Part shown: in pieces, positions 8,868 through 15,837 of the stretch | How the letters are laid out: every line of letters begins with the position of its first letter | Numbering within the stretch: position 1 is the first letter of the stretch | NCBI GenBank assembly: GCA_016786615.1 | Contig: JAEUVX010000014.1 | Location: 103,334 to 167,333, forward strand | Length of the DNA stretch: 64,000 bases | Origin: Flavipsychrobacter sp. | GTDB taxonomy: Bacteria; Bacteroidota; Bacteroidia; Chitinophagales; Chitinophagaceae | Reading direction: 5' to 3' | Translations under genes and position numbers: made by a program | The notes under the pieces: model-generated | Seen by the model: only the letters and a program-made list of their open reading frames with translations | The model's database searches: none | Told to the model about the DNA's origin: nothing

Positions 8868-9458
8868 CTATGCGGCCACTTCCTGTTGGCGCAGCAGGTA
8901 TTTGCCCAGCACATCAAATTCAATATTGATGATGGTGTCGTTTTCTATCTGACTGAAATTGGTATGGTTGTACGTGTATGGTATAATGGTAACTGTCAAC
9001 TCATTTTTGCCGATGTTGAAAGCGGTAAGGCTTACGCCGTTCAGGCATACAGAGCCTTTTTCTATAACCAATGCTGCAAACTGTTCCGGAAAACGGAAAC
9101 GGAATAACCAGCTGCCTTCTAATGTTTGTTTTTCAATGCAAGTAGCAATAGCATCCACATGTCCTTGTACAAAATGCCCGTCCAGCCTGTCGCCAACTTT
9201 CATAGCGCGTTCCAGGTTTACGATATCACCGGCCTGCCAGTTGCTGAGGTTTGTTTTAAGTAATGTTTCCTGTACGGCAGTTACTTTATACTTACTGCCT
9301 TCTATGGCTACCACTGTCAGGCATACACCATTGTGTGCTACAGACTGGTCAATCTTTAGTTCGTTTGTTATCGGGCTGTCAACCCATATGTCGATATTAG
9401 TACCCGATGGTGCAATGGAAGCGATAGTGCCTGTGGCCTCGATAATACCTGTAAACAT
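8868..9458 (-). CDS. ribE: Riboflavin synthase, alpha subunit
   Basis: A 196-residue riboflavin synthase, which dismutates 6,7-dimethyl-8-ribityllumazine into riboflavin and pyrimidinedione. The invariant N terminus MFTGIIE is present. Two tandem lumazine-binding barrels are visible: NGVCLTVV in the first and the corresponding NGVSLTAF in the second, with the joining DGHFVQGHVD. It is the only riboflavin gene in the window. The start lies 9 bp beyond the upstream lipoprotein stop, and a promoter-like TAATTTTG ends four bases before the ATG, so a near-leaderless mRNA is expected. Confidence 0.96.
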   Translation of the reverse strand: MFTGIIEATGTIASIAPSGTNIDIWVDSPITNELKIDQSVAHNGVCLTVVAIEGSKYKVTAVQETLLKTNLSNWQAGDIVNLERAMKVGDRLDGHFVQGHVDAIATCIEKQTLEGSWLFRFRFPEQFAALVIEKGSVCLNGVSLTAFNIGKNELTVTIIPYTYNHTNFSQIENDTIINIEFDVLGKYLLRQQEVAA

Positions 9459-9462
9459 GGTG

Positions 9463-9470
9463 CAAAATTA
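9463..9470 (-). promoter_or_regulatory. TAnnTTTG promoter element of ribE
   Basis: On the minus strand TAATTTTG matches the Bacteroidota -7 consensus TAnnTTTG exactly and is followed by CACC and the ribE ATG. No convincing -33 TTTG was seen. The start of transcription should fall at or within a few bases of the start codon. Confidence 0.6.
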
Positions 9471-10043
9471 CTGCTTTATGGCCGTACCCTTGTGGTAGCT
9501 GTAGCCTGTATCTGTAGCAACTGTGAAGAATATGGTCAGTTTATTAGAGTCAGTTTGGCTTTTTTGAATAAAGCCGCTTGCCGTATCCTTTACACTGCAC
9601 ATCAACTGTCCTGTTAGTTTGCTGTCAAACCCGTTGACATTAACTACTGTCGAGTCAAGATAGGCTTTGTAAAATCTATCGGCAGTCAGTTTTAAAGTTT
9701 CCGACTGGCAGAAACCGGTGATGCCGATTTTGATTTTAGATGCTGATAGCCCGAACAGTTTGATATTGAATGCCGTAGTATCTACAGGCTGGAAGTCATT
9801 GTCTAAAACCGTATCCCTGAATAAATATGTGCCCTGAAAGATTTCCAACGGAAAGAAACATGTGGTATTGTCGGGTATTCCGGGAAAGTCCCAATTATAG
9901 TTGATTGCTTCTGGGTCGTTGCAGTACGGTTTGTTTAAACGGTCATCATTTACCTCAGCTTTTTCAACTTTGCTGCAGGCAAGCAGAGAAATACCCAGCG
10001 TAAGGATAACTGCAAATGATTTATATGTGTTTTTTACTGACAC
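9468..10043 (-). CDS. Hypothetical lipoprotein
   Basis: A 191-residue protein with a lipoprotein signal (MSVKNTYKSFAVILTLGISLLAC, Cys23). The mature N terminus has Asp/Asn-rich NDDRLNKPYCNDPEAINYNWDFPGIPDNTTC, a pattern seen in short Bacteroidota extracellular lipoproteins where paired Cys may form a disulfide. The rest is beta-rich with no catalytic motif (KIKIGITGFCQSETLKLTADRFYKAYLDS). It precedes ribE by 9 bp on the same strand but probably has no functional link. Function unknown. Confidence 0.7.
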   Translation of the reverse strand: MSVKNTYKSFAVILTLGISLLACSKVEKAEVNDDRLNKPYCNDPEAINYNWDFPGIPDNTTCFFPLEIFQGTYLFRDTVLDNDFQPVDTTAFNIKLFGLSASKIKIGITGFCQSETLKLTADRFYKAYLDSTVVNVNGFDSKLTGQLMCSVKDTASGFIQKSQTDSNKLTIFFTVATDTGYSYHKGTAIKQ

Positions 10044-10105
10044 TCTATTCTATAACGTATGTAATGCTTTAAAATTATCAGTTTTCGTGCAAACCACCTA
10101 AAAAG

Positions 10106-10136
10106 TTTGTTCAAATCATAAAAAACATTACCTTTG
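10106..10136 (+). promoter_or_regulatory. rpsU promoter (-33 TTTG, -7 TACCTTTG)
   Basis: TTTG at 10106-10109 and TACCTTTG at 10129-10136 are separated by 19 bases, matching the Bacteroidota housekeeping promoter (TTTG / TAnnTTTG). Transcription should start near 10140, giving a leader of about 30 nt that contains the Shine-Dalgarno sequence. It is the best two-part promoter seen in the window. Confidence 0.75.
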
Positions 10137-10151
10137 CCATCCCAAATGCAA

Positions 10152-10160
10152 AAAGGGGGT
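10152..10160 (+). promoter_or_regulatory. Strong extended Shine-Dalgarno of rpsU
   Basis: AAAGGGGGT ends 8 bases before the ATG. It can pair over nine positions with the anti-SD end of 16S rRNA (one G-U). Bacteroidota ribosomes normally hide the anti-SD with the help of bS21, and rpsU is known to be an exception that keeps a strong SD, consistent with bS21 autoregulation. A CATCCC in the leader could pair with the GGGGT and mask it. Confidence 0.75.
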
Positions 10161-10168
10161 ATATAATT

Positions 10169-10363
10169 ATGTTGATAATAGACTCAAAAGATTGCGAAAA
10201 CATTGACAAGGCGCTGAAAAAGTACAAAAAGAAGTATGAGAAGTCTCGTACACTGAATCAACTGCGCGAACGTCAGTCTTTCACAAAACCTTCTGTAAAA
10301 CGTCGTACAGAAGTGTTGAAAGCAATCTACCGTCAGCAAATGGCAGCAGGAAAACTGGATTAA
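10169..10363 (+). CDS. rpsU: 30S ribosomal protein bS21
   Basis: A 64-residue bS21: MLIIDSKDCENIDKALKKYKKKYEKSRTLNQLRERQSFTKPSVKRRTEVLKAIYRQQ. Length, basicity and the LRERQSFTKPSVKRR core are characteristic. It sits near the 3' end of 16S rRNA in the small subunit, and in Bacteroidota it helps sequester the anti-Shine-Dalgarno. It has its own promoter, a strong SD and a 16-bp terminator hairpin. The following genes (Xer recombinase, hibernation factor) match an order I recall from other Bacteroidota. Confidence 0.97.
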   Translation: MLIIDSKDCENIDKALKKYKKKYEKSRTLNQLRERQSFTKPSVKRRTEVLKAIYRQQMAAGKLD

Positions 10364-10400
10364 TAGCTTTTTTAACAAAGTTATCTGATAATAGTATTGC

Positions 10401-10442
10401 ACCCGGTACTGTAAATGATTATATTTACAGTACCGGGTTTTT
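10401..10442 (+). terminator. Strong terminator between rpsU and the Xer gene
   Basis: A perfect 16-bp stem (10401-10416 with 10423-10438) and a 6-base loop are followed by TTTT. The T tract ends two bases before the ATG of the recombinase gene at 10445. That gene therefore either depends on read-through or has an internal start. Confidence 0.9.
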
Positions 10443-10444
10443 CT

Positions 10445-11335
10445 ATGATAGAGCATCGGATAACAGATTACCTACAATATCTCAGGTTTGAGAAGCGATA
10501 CGCACAACATACTCTCGGCGCATACGAAAGGGATTTATGTCAATTTAATGAATATATAAGCAGCCAATTCGGGCTTGATGATGAAAGGGTGATAAGCCAT
10601 TTTCATGTACGCAGCTGGCTGGCCACTTTCAAAGAGCAGAACCTTCAGGCAAGCTCTATCAACCGTAAATTATCTGCGGTCAATTCCTTTTACAAATATT
10701 TATTGAAGCTGCAGGCGGTAAAGAAAAACCCTGTACGCCAATTGCATGCCATGCGCAAGGCAGAGCGCCTTCCTGTGTACCTGAAAGAGCAGGAAACAGG
10801 ATATTTATTAGAAGAAATTCAATTTGAAGAAGGATTCAAAGGCTTTACAGACCGCCTGATATGCGATTTGCTGTATCAGACAGGTATGCGCCGCAGTGAA
10901 CTCGTAAATCTGAAAGAAAAAGATATCGAAAAAAGCCTGAAACAGGTTCGTATCCTTGGTAAGGGTAATAAGGAGCGCTTGGTCCCCGTCAGCCCAATGC
11001 TGTTAGATACACTCGACGAGTATATACAGGAAAAACGTAAACTGGAAACATACGACGATAATCATCTGCTGGTACTGGAAAGCGGACAGCAGTTATACGC
11101 AGGCTATGTTTACAGGGTGGTAAAAACATATTTATCAACAACTACAACATTACATAAAAAAAGCCCGCACGTATTGAGGCACACATTTGCAACACATTTG
11201 CTGAACAATGGCGCCAATATACAGGCTATCAAAGATTTGCTGGGGCACAGCAGCCTGGCTGCAACACAGGTATACACACACAACAACATTGACAAACTCA
11301 AGGAAATTCACAAAAATGCCCATCCGAGAGGGTGA
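10445..11335 (+). CDS. xerC: Tyrosine recombinase, XerC/XerD type
   Basis: A 296-residue Xer recombinase. The N-terminal SAM-like core-binding domain begins IEHRITDYLQYLRFEKRYAQHTLGAYERDL. The C-terminal catalytic domain keeps the full set of residues: Arg149 (TGMRRSEL), Lys near 174 (GKGNKER), His242-x-x-Arg245 (PHVLRHTF), His268 (LGHSS) and Tyr277 (TQVYTH). Such enzymes resolve chromosome dimers at dif. The conserved place after rpsU and before hpf argues for the housekeeping enzyme, not a mobile integrase. The open frame starts 10 codons earlier inside the terminator hairpin; the ATG at 10445 is preferred. Whether it is XerC or XerD cannot be told from sequence alone. Confidence 0.9.
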   Translation: MIEHRITDYLQYLRFEKRYAQHTLGAYERDLCQFNEYISSQFGLDDERVISHFHVRSWLATFKEQNLQASSINRKLSAVNSFYKYLLKLQAVKKNPVRQLHAMRKAERLPVYLKEQETGYLLEEIQFEEGFKGFTDRLICDLLYQTGMRRSELVNLKEKDIEKSLKQVRILGKGNKERLVPVSPMLLDTLDEYIQEKRKLETYDDNHLLVLESGQQLYAGYVYRVVKTYLSTTTTLHKKSPHVLRHTFATHLLNNGANIQAIKDLLGHSSLAATQVYTHNNIDKLKEIHKNAHPRG

Positions 11336-11369
11336 TTAAATATATTTTTTAACCATAAATTTTTGCCTT

Positions 11370-11669
11370 ATGAACGTGCAAATTCAATCAGTGCATTTTG
11401 AAGCGGATAGTAAATTGCTGGAACACGTGAACAAGAAACTCGACAAGCTTCGCACATTCCACGACAGGATAATAGGAGTAGAAGTGTATCTGGTATTAGA
11501 TAATGTGGTACACAACATAAAAGATAAAGTAGCTGAAATCAAGGTGCACATACCTAAACACACGTTTTTTGTAAAGCATCAGTCTAAGGCTTTTGAAGAG
11601 TCTTTCGACCTCGCATTCAACTCTATGGTAAACCGCATCAAGCGCCAAAAGGAAAAGACATTGGCATAA
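11370..11669 (+). CDS. hpf: Ribosome hibernation-promoting factor, short form (HPF/RaiA family)
   Basis: A 99-residue HPF/YfiA-family protein: MNVQIQSVHFEADSKLLEHVNKKLDKL, then VEVYLVLDN..., KVAEIKVHIPKHTFFVKHQSKAFEESFDLAFNSMVNRIKRQKEK. This is the single beta-alpha-beta-beta-beta-alpha domain that binds the 30S decoding centre in resting cells. The C-terminal dimerisation domain of long HPF is absent. It lies 34 bp behind the Xer gene and is closed by a terminator. A near-consensus AATTTTTG lies five bases before the ATG and could drive it separately. Confidence 0.93.
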   Translation: MNVQIQSVHFEADSKLLEHVNKKLDKLRTFHDRIIGVEVYLVLDNVVHNIKDKVAEIKVHIPKHTFFVKHQSKAFEESFDLAFNSMVNRIKRQKEKTLA

Positions 11670-11690
11670 GGTACAAACCATTAATACAGA

Positions 11691-11728
11691 AAATCCGGTC
11701 TTATTTATAAAAAAGGCCGGATTTCTTT
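11691..11728 (+). terminator. Terminator after hpf
   Basis: AAATCCGGTC (11691-11700) pairs with GGCCGGATTT (11715-11724) across an A/T-rich loop, with one G-T pair, followed by CTTTT. Confidence 0.85.
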
Positions 11729-11738
11729 TATATAACTA

Positions 11739-11768
11739 TTGCAATAAAAGCTGAAATCGCCTATTTTG
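11739..11768 (+). promoter_or_regulatory. Possible promoter of the beta-propeller lipoprotein gene
   Basis: TTG at 11739-11741 and CTATTTTG at 11761-11768 are 19 bases apart. The second element has one base off TAnnTTTG at each of its first two positions, so the match is partial. The position, about 30 bases before the ATG, is right. Confidence 0.35.
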
Positions 11769-11800
11769 CATTACTTAATACTTTAACAATTACGAGAATC

Positions 11801-12937
11801 ATGCTGCAACGTTGGATGAAATCATTGGCTGTAGTTACCACAACCTGTTTATTGTTTGCCGCTTGTAAACAAAAAACATACAGCCCGGACGAGCCATTGC
11901 CAGATACATATACACCGTCTGTTTTCATAGGCAGTCAAAACCGATATCTGTATGCAATAGACCCCGCTACAGGTACCACCAAATGGGAGCTGAATATGCA
12001 TAACAACATTGTGGCTACACCTATCGTTGTTGGTAATTTCCTGTACGTTCCGTCAGCAGATACATTCTACAAGCTGGATGTTAAAAAGGGTACAGTAGTA
12101 AGGAAATATTACTTTAATGATGCGGATTTCAAAGGCTTTTACTCCTCTCCTGTCAGTGATGGTAAAACCGTTTATATAGCGTCTTTAAACGATACGGTAT
12201 ATGCACTGGATGTGAATGCGGATAATATCAGGTGGAAACATGACATGGTAGATACTGTATTGTCATCTCTGGTGATATACAACGGTGGCCTGATAGTAGC
12301 CAATACAAAAGGTGTTATCAAGTCTTTAAATATTGTGAATGGTATTCAACAATGGGCAGGTAGCATACCGGTGCCTGTTGGTAGCCTTTCATCATCTCCG
12401 GCTGTCAGCAGCCCATACTTGTATGTAGGCTCTACTGATGGAAATATGCACGCACTGTATCTTAGCAACGGTACACCTGCATGGACATTCCCTACTGGTG
12501 GTATTGTAGCTTCATCACCTATTGTATATGGTGGTAACGTAATATTCGGTAGTGCTGATAACTATGTGTATTGTGTAGATAGTACAGCAAAAACTGCAAG
12601 GTGGAAGTTTAAAACAAATGACCGCGTAATGTCTTCTGCGGCTGCTTATGGACAGGTTGTTTATATCGGTGGTTACGACTCTTACCTGTATGCGCTGAAT
12701 ATTCTGGATGGCTCTCTTAAATGGAAATACCTGACTAAAAGCCTGATACAGTCTTCTGTACTGGCAACAGATGGTAGTGTATATATGGGTGGCTTCGATA
12801 AGATGTTCTATAAACTGGACACAACCGGCAACCTGAAGTGGACATACAATATGGGTGGTATTATACAAACATCGCCTGTATTCTACGATTTGTCAAGGGC
12901 ATATTACCCATCTATCACAGGTTCATACCAATATTAA
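11801..12937 (+). CDS. PQQ-like beta-propeller lipoprotein
   Basis: A 378-residue lipoprotein: LLFAAC lipobox with Cys22, then a run of PQQ-type propeller blades. Each blade has the pattern VYxGSxDxxLYALDxxxGxxxWxF, for example LYAIDPATGTTKWEL, VYALDVNADNIRWKH, MHALYLSNGTPAWTF, VYCVDSTAKTARWKF, LYALNILDGSLKWKY and FYKLDTTGNLKWTY, giving seven or so blades. BamB has the same fold, but the single gene and context do not prove a BAM role. No PQQ-binding residues of dehydrogenases are evident. It is a stand-alone unit bracketed by terminators. Confidence 0.85.
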   Translation: MLQRWMKSLAVVTTTCLLFAACKQKTYSPDEPLPDTYTPSVFIGSQNRYLYAIDPATGTTKWELNMHNNIVATPIVVGNFLYVPSADTFYKLDVKKGTVVRKYYFNDADFKGFYSSPVSDGKTVYIASLNDTVYALDVNADNIRWKHDMVDTVLSSLVIYNGGLIVANTKGVIKSLNIVNGIQQWAGSIPVPVGSLSSSPAVSSPYLYVGSTDGNMHALYLSNGTPAWTFPTGGIVASSPIVYGGNVIFGSADNYVYCVDSTAKTARWKFKTNDRVMSSAAAYGQVVYIGGYDSYLYALNILDGSLKWKYLTKSLIQSSVLATDGSVYMGGFDKMFYKLDTTGNLKWTYNMGGIIQTSPVFYDLSRAYYPSITGSYQY

Positions 12938-12959
12938 TACAACGACAATAAAATAATAA

Positions 12960-12990
12960 GAGCGGGTATCCTGAAGATACCCGCTCTTGT
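12960..12990. terminator. Bidirectional terminator between propeller lipoprotein and ferritin genes
   Basis: GAGCGGGTATC / GATACCCGCTC is a perfect 11-bp stem with a CTGAA loop, lying between two convergent genes. Confidence 0.85.
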
Positions 12991-13009
12991 GTTTATATAT
13001 ACAAAGCAT

Positions 13010-13510
13010 TTATTGCTTCGGCCTGAATAACATGATATCCCTGTCGAACAGGTAAATACCGCTTTTGTCGTCACCTACAAGTTCCAGTTTGTCGTTCAGC
13101 GTTCTGGCAAGCCTTTCTTCTTCTATTTGTTCCGATACATACCATTGTAGGAAGTTGTGAGTTGCGAAGTCTTTTTCCTCTAATGCCATCCCTACCAGTT
13201 CATTAATACTATCAGATACTGCCAGTTCGTGTTTCAGAAATTCTTCGAATACGCGTTTCAGCGATTGGTACGTAATGATTGGTTGTTCCAATGCAGGTAC
13301 CACACCAAAACCACCACGCTCGTTAATGTATCGTATCAGTTTCAGCATATGTACGCGCTCTTCGTTAGCCTGCTGGTAGAAAAACTCCGTTACACCATCC
13401 AGCCCCGGCTGTATTTCTGCCCACGATGCCATAGCAAGGTATGCCTGAGAAGACTCAGCTTCCATAGCTACTTGTTTGTTAAGTGCCTCCTGTATGCTTT
13501 TAGATAACAT
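13010..13510 (-). CDS. ftnA: Non-haem ferritin
   Basis: A 166-residue bacterial ferritin that oxidises Fe(II) and stores iron in a 24-subunit shell. Ferroxidase-site residues are visible: Glu17 in VAMEAESSQAY, Tyr24, Glu51 and His54 in QANEERVHML, and the Glu/Gln set in EEKDFATHNFLQWYVSEQIEEE. The helix B and helix D patterns and total length match FtnA and not bacterioferritin (no haem Met). It is monocistronic, with a terminator on each side. Confidence 0.95.
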   Translation of the reverse strand: MLSKSIQEALNKQVAMEAESSQAYLAMASWAEIQPGLDGVTEFFYQQANEERVHMLKLIRYINERGGFGVVPALEQPIITYQSLKRVFEEFLKHELAVSDSINELVGMALEEKDFATHNFLQWYVSEQIEEERLARTLNDKLELVGDDKSGIYLFDRDIMLFRPKQ

Positions 13511-13539
13511 AGTGTTGTGTTTAGTACTACAATTTACGA

Positions 13540-13569
13540 AAAAAGCCCCTGCATCAGCAGAGGCTTTTG
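13540..13569 (-). terminator. Terminator after the TlpA-like gene
   Basis: On the minus strand AAAGCCTCTGC / GCAGGGGCTTT forms a stem with one mismatch and a TGAT loop, then six T. It separates the TlpA-like gene from ferritin. Confidence 0.8.
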
Positions 13570-13589
13570 TTAAATATGAAAGCAGTTTT

Positions 13590-14087
13590 TTACTTGCTCA
13601 GTTCTTTTATCTTGTTCCATACTTCTTCTTCGCTACCTTCTTCATATCCTGCATGAGAGTAGGCAACCTTACCATTCTTATCTATAACAATAGTAAATGG
13701 TACTGTCTGGAAGTTCAGGGAACGCTTCAGGTCAGAGTTTGCATCTATATAATAAGGGAAATCCCAACCCTGAGATTTTGCATAGCTGCGTACGAGGCCT
13801 TCTGCACGAGACTCGTCGATAGATATGGTTATGTAATTAAAGTCTGCTTCTTTCTTCCAGTTAGGCAGTTTTTCGCGTACGTTTTTAATTTCTTTCTTAC
13901 AAGGTACGCACCATGTAGCCCAGAAATTTATTAATGTCACCTTGCCTTTCTCCACCGTTTGGTCAAATGCTACCTTTTTGCCCGTATTAACATCTTTTAT
14001 CTGTGTGTTAGGCAATTCGACAGCCGACTGTGCCATAGCACTTACTGAAATAAATAAAGTAAATACACTGGCTAATACTTTTTTCAT
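13590..14087 (-). CDS. TlpA-like periplasmic thioredoxin
   Basis: A 165-residue exported thioredoxin-fold protein: signal peptide MKKVLASVFTLFISVSAMAQS, then a TlpA/ResA-like domain with INFWATWCVPCKKEI (Cys60-x-x-Cys63) and the cis-Pro region VPFTIVIDKNGKVAYSHAGY. It probably reduces or isomerises disulfides in periplasmic proteins, for example during cytochrome c maturation. The frame also has an ATG four codons upstream (14099); the internal ATG gives the cleaner signal peptide. It is divergent from the barrel-protein gene. Confidence 0.88.
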   Translation of the reverse strand: MKKVLASVFTLFISVSAMAQSAVELPNTQIKDVNTGKKVAFDQTVEKGKVTLINFWATWCVPCKKEIKNVREKLPNWKKEADFNYITISIDESRAEGLVRSYAKSQGWDFPYYIDANSDLKRSLNFQTVPFTIVIDKNGKVAYSHAGYEEGSEEEVWNKIKELSK

Positions 14088-14186
14088 AATACGTTTCATT
14101 GATTTGTAAATAAATAATCTAAAACCTTGCCAAAGTTTAGTAAAGAAACTAAATTCGTTAGATTTTCCAAATTTAATAACCTTTTA

Positions 14187-15767
14187 ATGAAATCTTTCTT
14201 AAGTTTTTTAACAGTATTGTTACTTTCTGCAAACACGTTGCTTGCACAGGGAACACTCTCAGGCGATCTGATGCTGAACGCCAACTTCTTCCAGAGAGAT
14301 GAAGCAATTAATGCAGCGAACAATCCGCTGTATGATAATTACTTAAGTGGTGGTGAAGGATGGCTTGGCCTGCGTTATAATTACAAAGGTTTTACTGCAA
14401 CATTGCGTGCAGATGCTTTTCATAATTCAAACTTGTTCAATCCTACACAAGCACTCAATGGTTTTGGTATCGGTGCGTGGAGTGTTGGTAAAGATTTTGA
14501 AAACCTCAGCATCACTGTAGGTTATATTTACGACCAGATAGGCAGTGGTGTAATGTTCCGCGCTTACGAAGACCGCGGATTGCTGATAGATAACTCATTG
14601 ATTGGTATCAGGCTGAAGTATCAGCTGACCGACCATGTATTTATCAAAGCATTCACAGGCCAGCAAAAATTCAACCTCTCTAAATACAATCCTGTTATCA
14701 AAGGTGCGAATGTAGAAGGTGATTACAATCTTGGTAATGTACAGATGATATCCGGTGTTGGTGCGCTGAACCGTACGCTGGACCAAGGCTCTATGGACCT
14801 TGTTGTATCAAACATCAACAGCCAGGATACGAATAAGCGTTTTGTGCCTAAGTACAATATGTATGCGGTAACGGCATATAATACATTAACCGCAGGCGGC
14901 TTTTCATGGTATATAGAGGGTTCTTACAAAACAGAAGAAGCGATTGTAAGGGACAACTTCCTGCAGTATAAAGATGGTAATGTATTGTTCACCACATTGG
15001 GTTATGCAACAAAAGGCATCGCGGTAAACTTTACCGGTAAGCGTACAGAAAACTACATCATGCGTACATCGCCAAACGAAGTACTGAACCGTGGTATGAT
15101 AAACTGGCAACCGATTGTAGCACGTCTGCGCCCGCAACGCCTGATGGCACGTTATACACCTGCATCGCAGGATATATCTGAAATAGCAGCAGGTGCCGAT
15201 GTACTGATTGCTCCGAACGACGACCTGAACATCACACTGAATGGTACCTACATCAATACGCTGGAAGATGTAACACTATACCGCGAAGGTTATGCAGAAG
15301 CTGAATACCGTGGCTTTAAAGACTGGATATTGCAGGTAGGTTTCCAGTACATGGAATACAATCAGGAATTGTATCAGGTAAAACCATTGGTGCCGATTGT
15401 AAAATCAATGATTCCGTTTTTTGAAGTAACAAAACGCCTCAGCAAAAAAACATCAATACGTACAGAATGGGAATACCAGCATACACAGCAGGATTTCGGT
15501 TCATGGATATTCGGCCTTGTAGAGTTGACTATCGCTCCTAAATGGTCTTTCGCATTGTCTGATATGTATAACATCAGCGCAGGGCCAAACTCTCCTAAAT
15601 CGGGCCCGCAGCACTATTACAATATATTCGGTGCATATACAAAAGGCCCGCACAGGTTTACACTTTCTTATGTGAAACAAGTGGAAGGTATTAATTGTAC
15701 AGGTGGTGTTTGCCGTTACGAGCCTGCATTCAGTGGTGTAAGGTTTGGTTGCACTTCTCAGTTCTAA
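14187..15767 (+). CDS. Probable outer-membrane beta-barrel protein (DUF6029-like)
   Basis: A 526-residue exported protein (signal peptide MKSFLSFLTVLLLSANTLLAQ). The start LSGDLMLNANFFQRDEAINAANNPLYDNYLSGGEGWLGLRYNYKGFTATLRADAF and the dense alternation of aromatic/polar strands match a Bacteroidota-specific family that I know as DUF6029, probably an outer-membrane barrel. It ends in Phe (TSQF), as many barrels do. Role and cargo are unknown. The frame is open 20 codons upstream, but the ATG at 14187 starts the signal peptide. It is divergent from the TlpA-like gene and closed by a hairpin terminator. Confidence 0.78.
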   Translation: MKSFLSFLTVLLLSANTLLAQGTLSGDLMLNANFFQRDEAINAANNPLYDNYLSGGEGWLGLRYNYKGFTATLRADAFHNSNLFNPTQALNGFGIGAWSVGKDFENLSITVGYIYDQIGSGVMFRAYEDRGLLIDNSLIGIRLKYQLTDHVFIKAFTGQQKFNLSKYNPVIKGANVEGDYNLGNVQMISGVGALNRTLDQGSMDLVVSNINSQDTNKRFVPKYNMYAVTAYNTLTAGGFSWYIEGSYKTEEAIVRDNFLQYKDGNVLFTTLGYATKGIAVNFTGKRTENYIMRTSPNEVLNRGMINWQPIVARLRPQRLMARYTPASQDISEIAAGADVLIAPNDDLNITLNGTYINTLEDVTLYREGYAEAEYRGFKDWILQVGFQYMEYNQELYQVKPLVPIVKSMIPFFEVTKRLSKKTSIRTEWEYQHTQQDFGSWIFGLVELTIAPKWSFALSDMYNISAGPNSPKSGPQHYYNIFGAYTKGPHRFTLSYVKQVEGINCTGGVCRYEPAFSGVRFGCTSQF

Positions 15768-15793
15768 ACTCATTCATAACACATAACTTTGTA

Positions 15794-15822
15794 AACGGCT
15801 TCTGTATCAGGAGCCGTTTTTT
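15794..15822 (+). terminator. Terminator after the barrel-protein gene
   Basis: AACGGCTTCTG / CAGGAGCCGTT, an 11-bp stem with one G-T pair and a three-base loop, followed by TTTTT. Confidence 0.88.
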
Positions 15823-15837
15823 CATAAATACATATTC

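Noticed and set aside
10445-11335. Mobile-element integrase
   Set aside because: The tyrosine recombinase lies between rpsU and hpf, a housekeeping order, with no attachment repeats or phage genes near, so a chromosomal Xer enzyme is more likely.
15784-15791. TAACTTTG upstream of nadB
   Set aside because: It matches the promoter consensus, but transcripts would begin at the terminator hairpin of the barrel-protein gene, so I do not call it a promoter.
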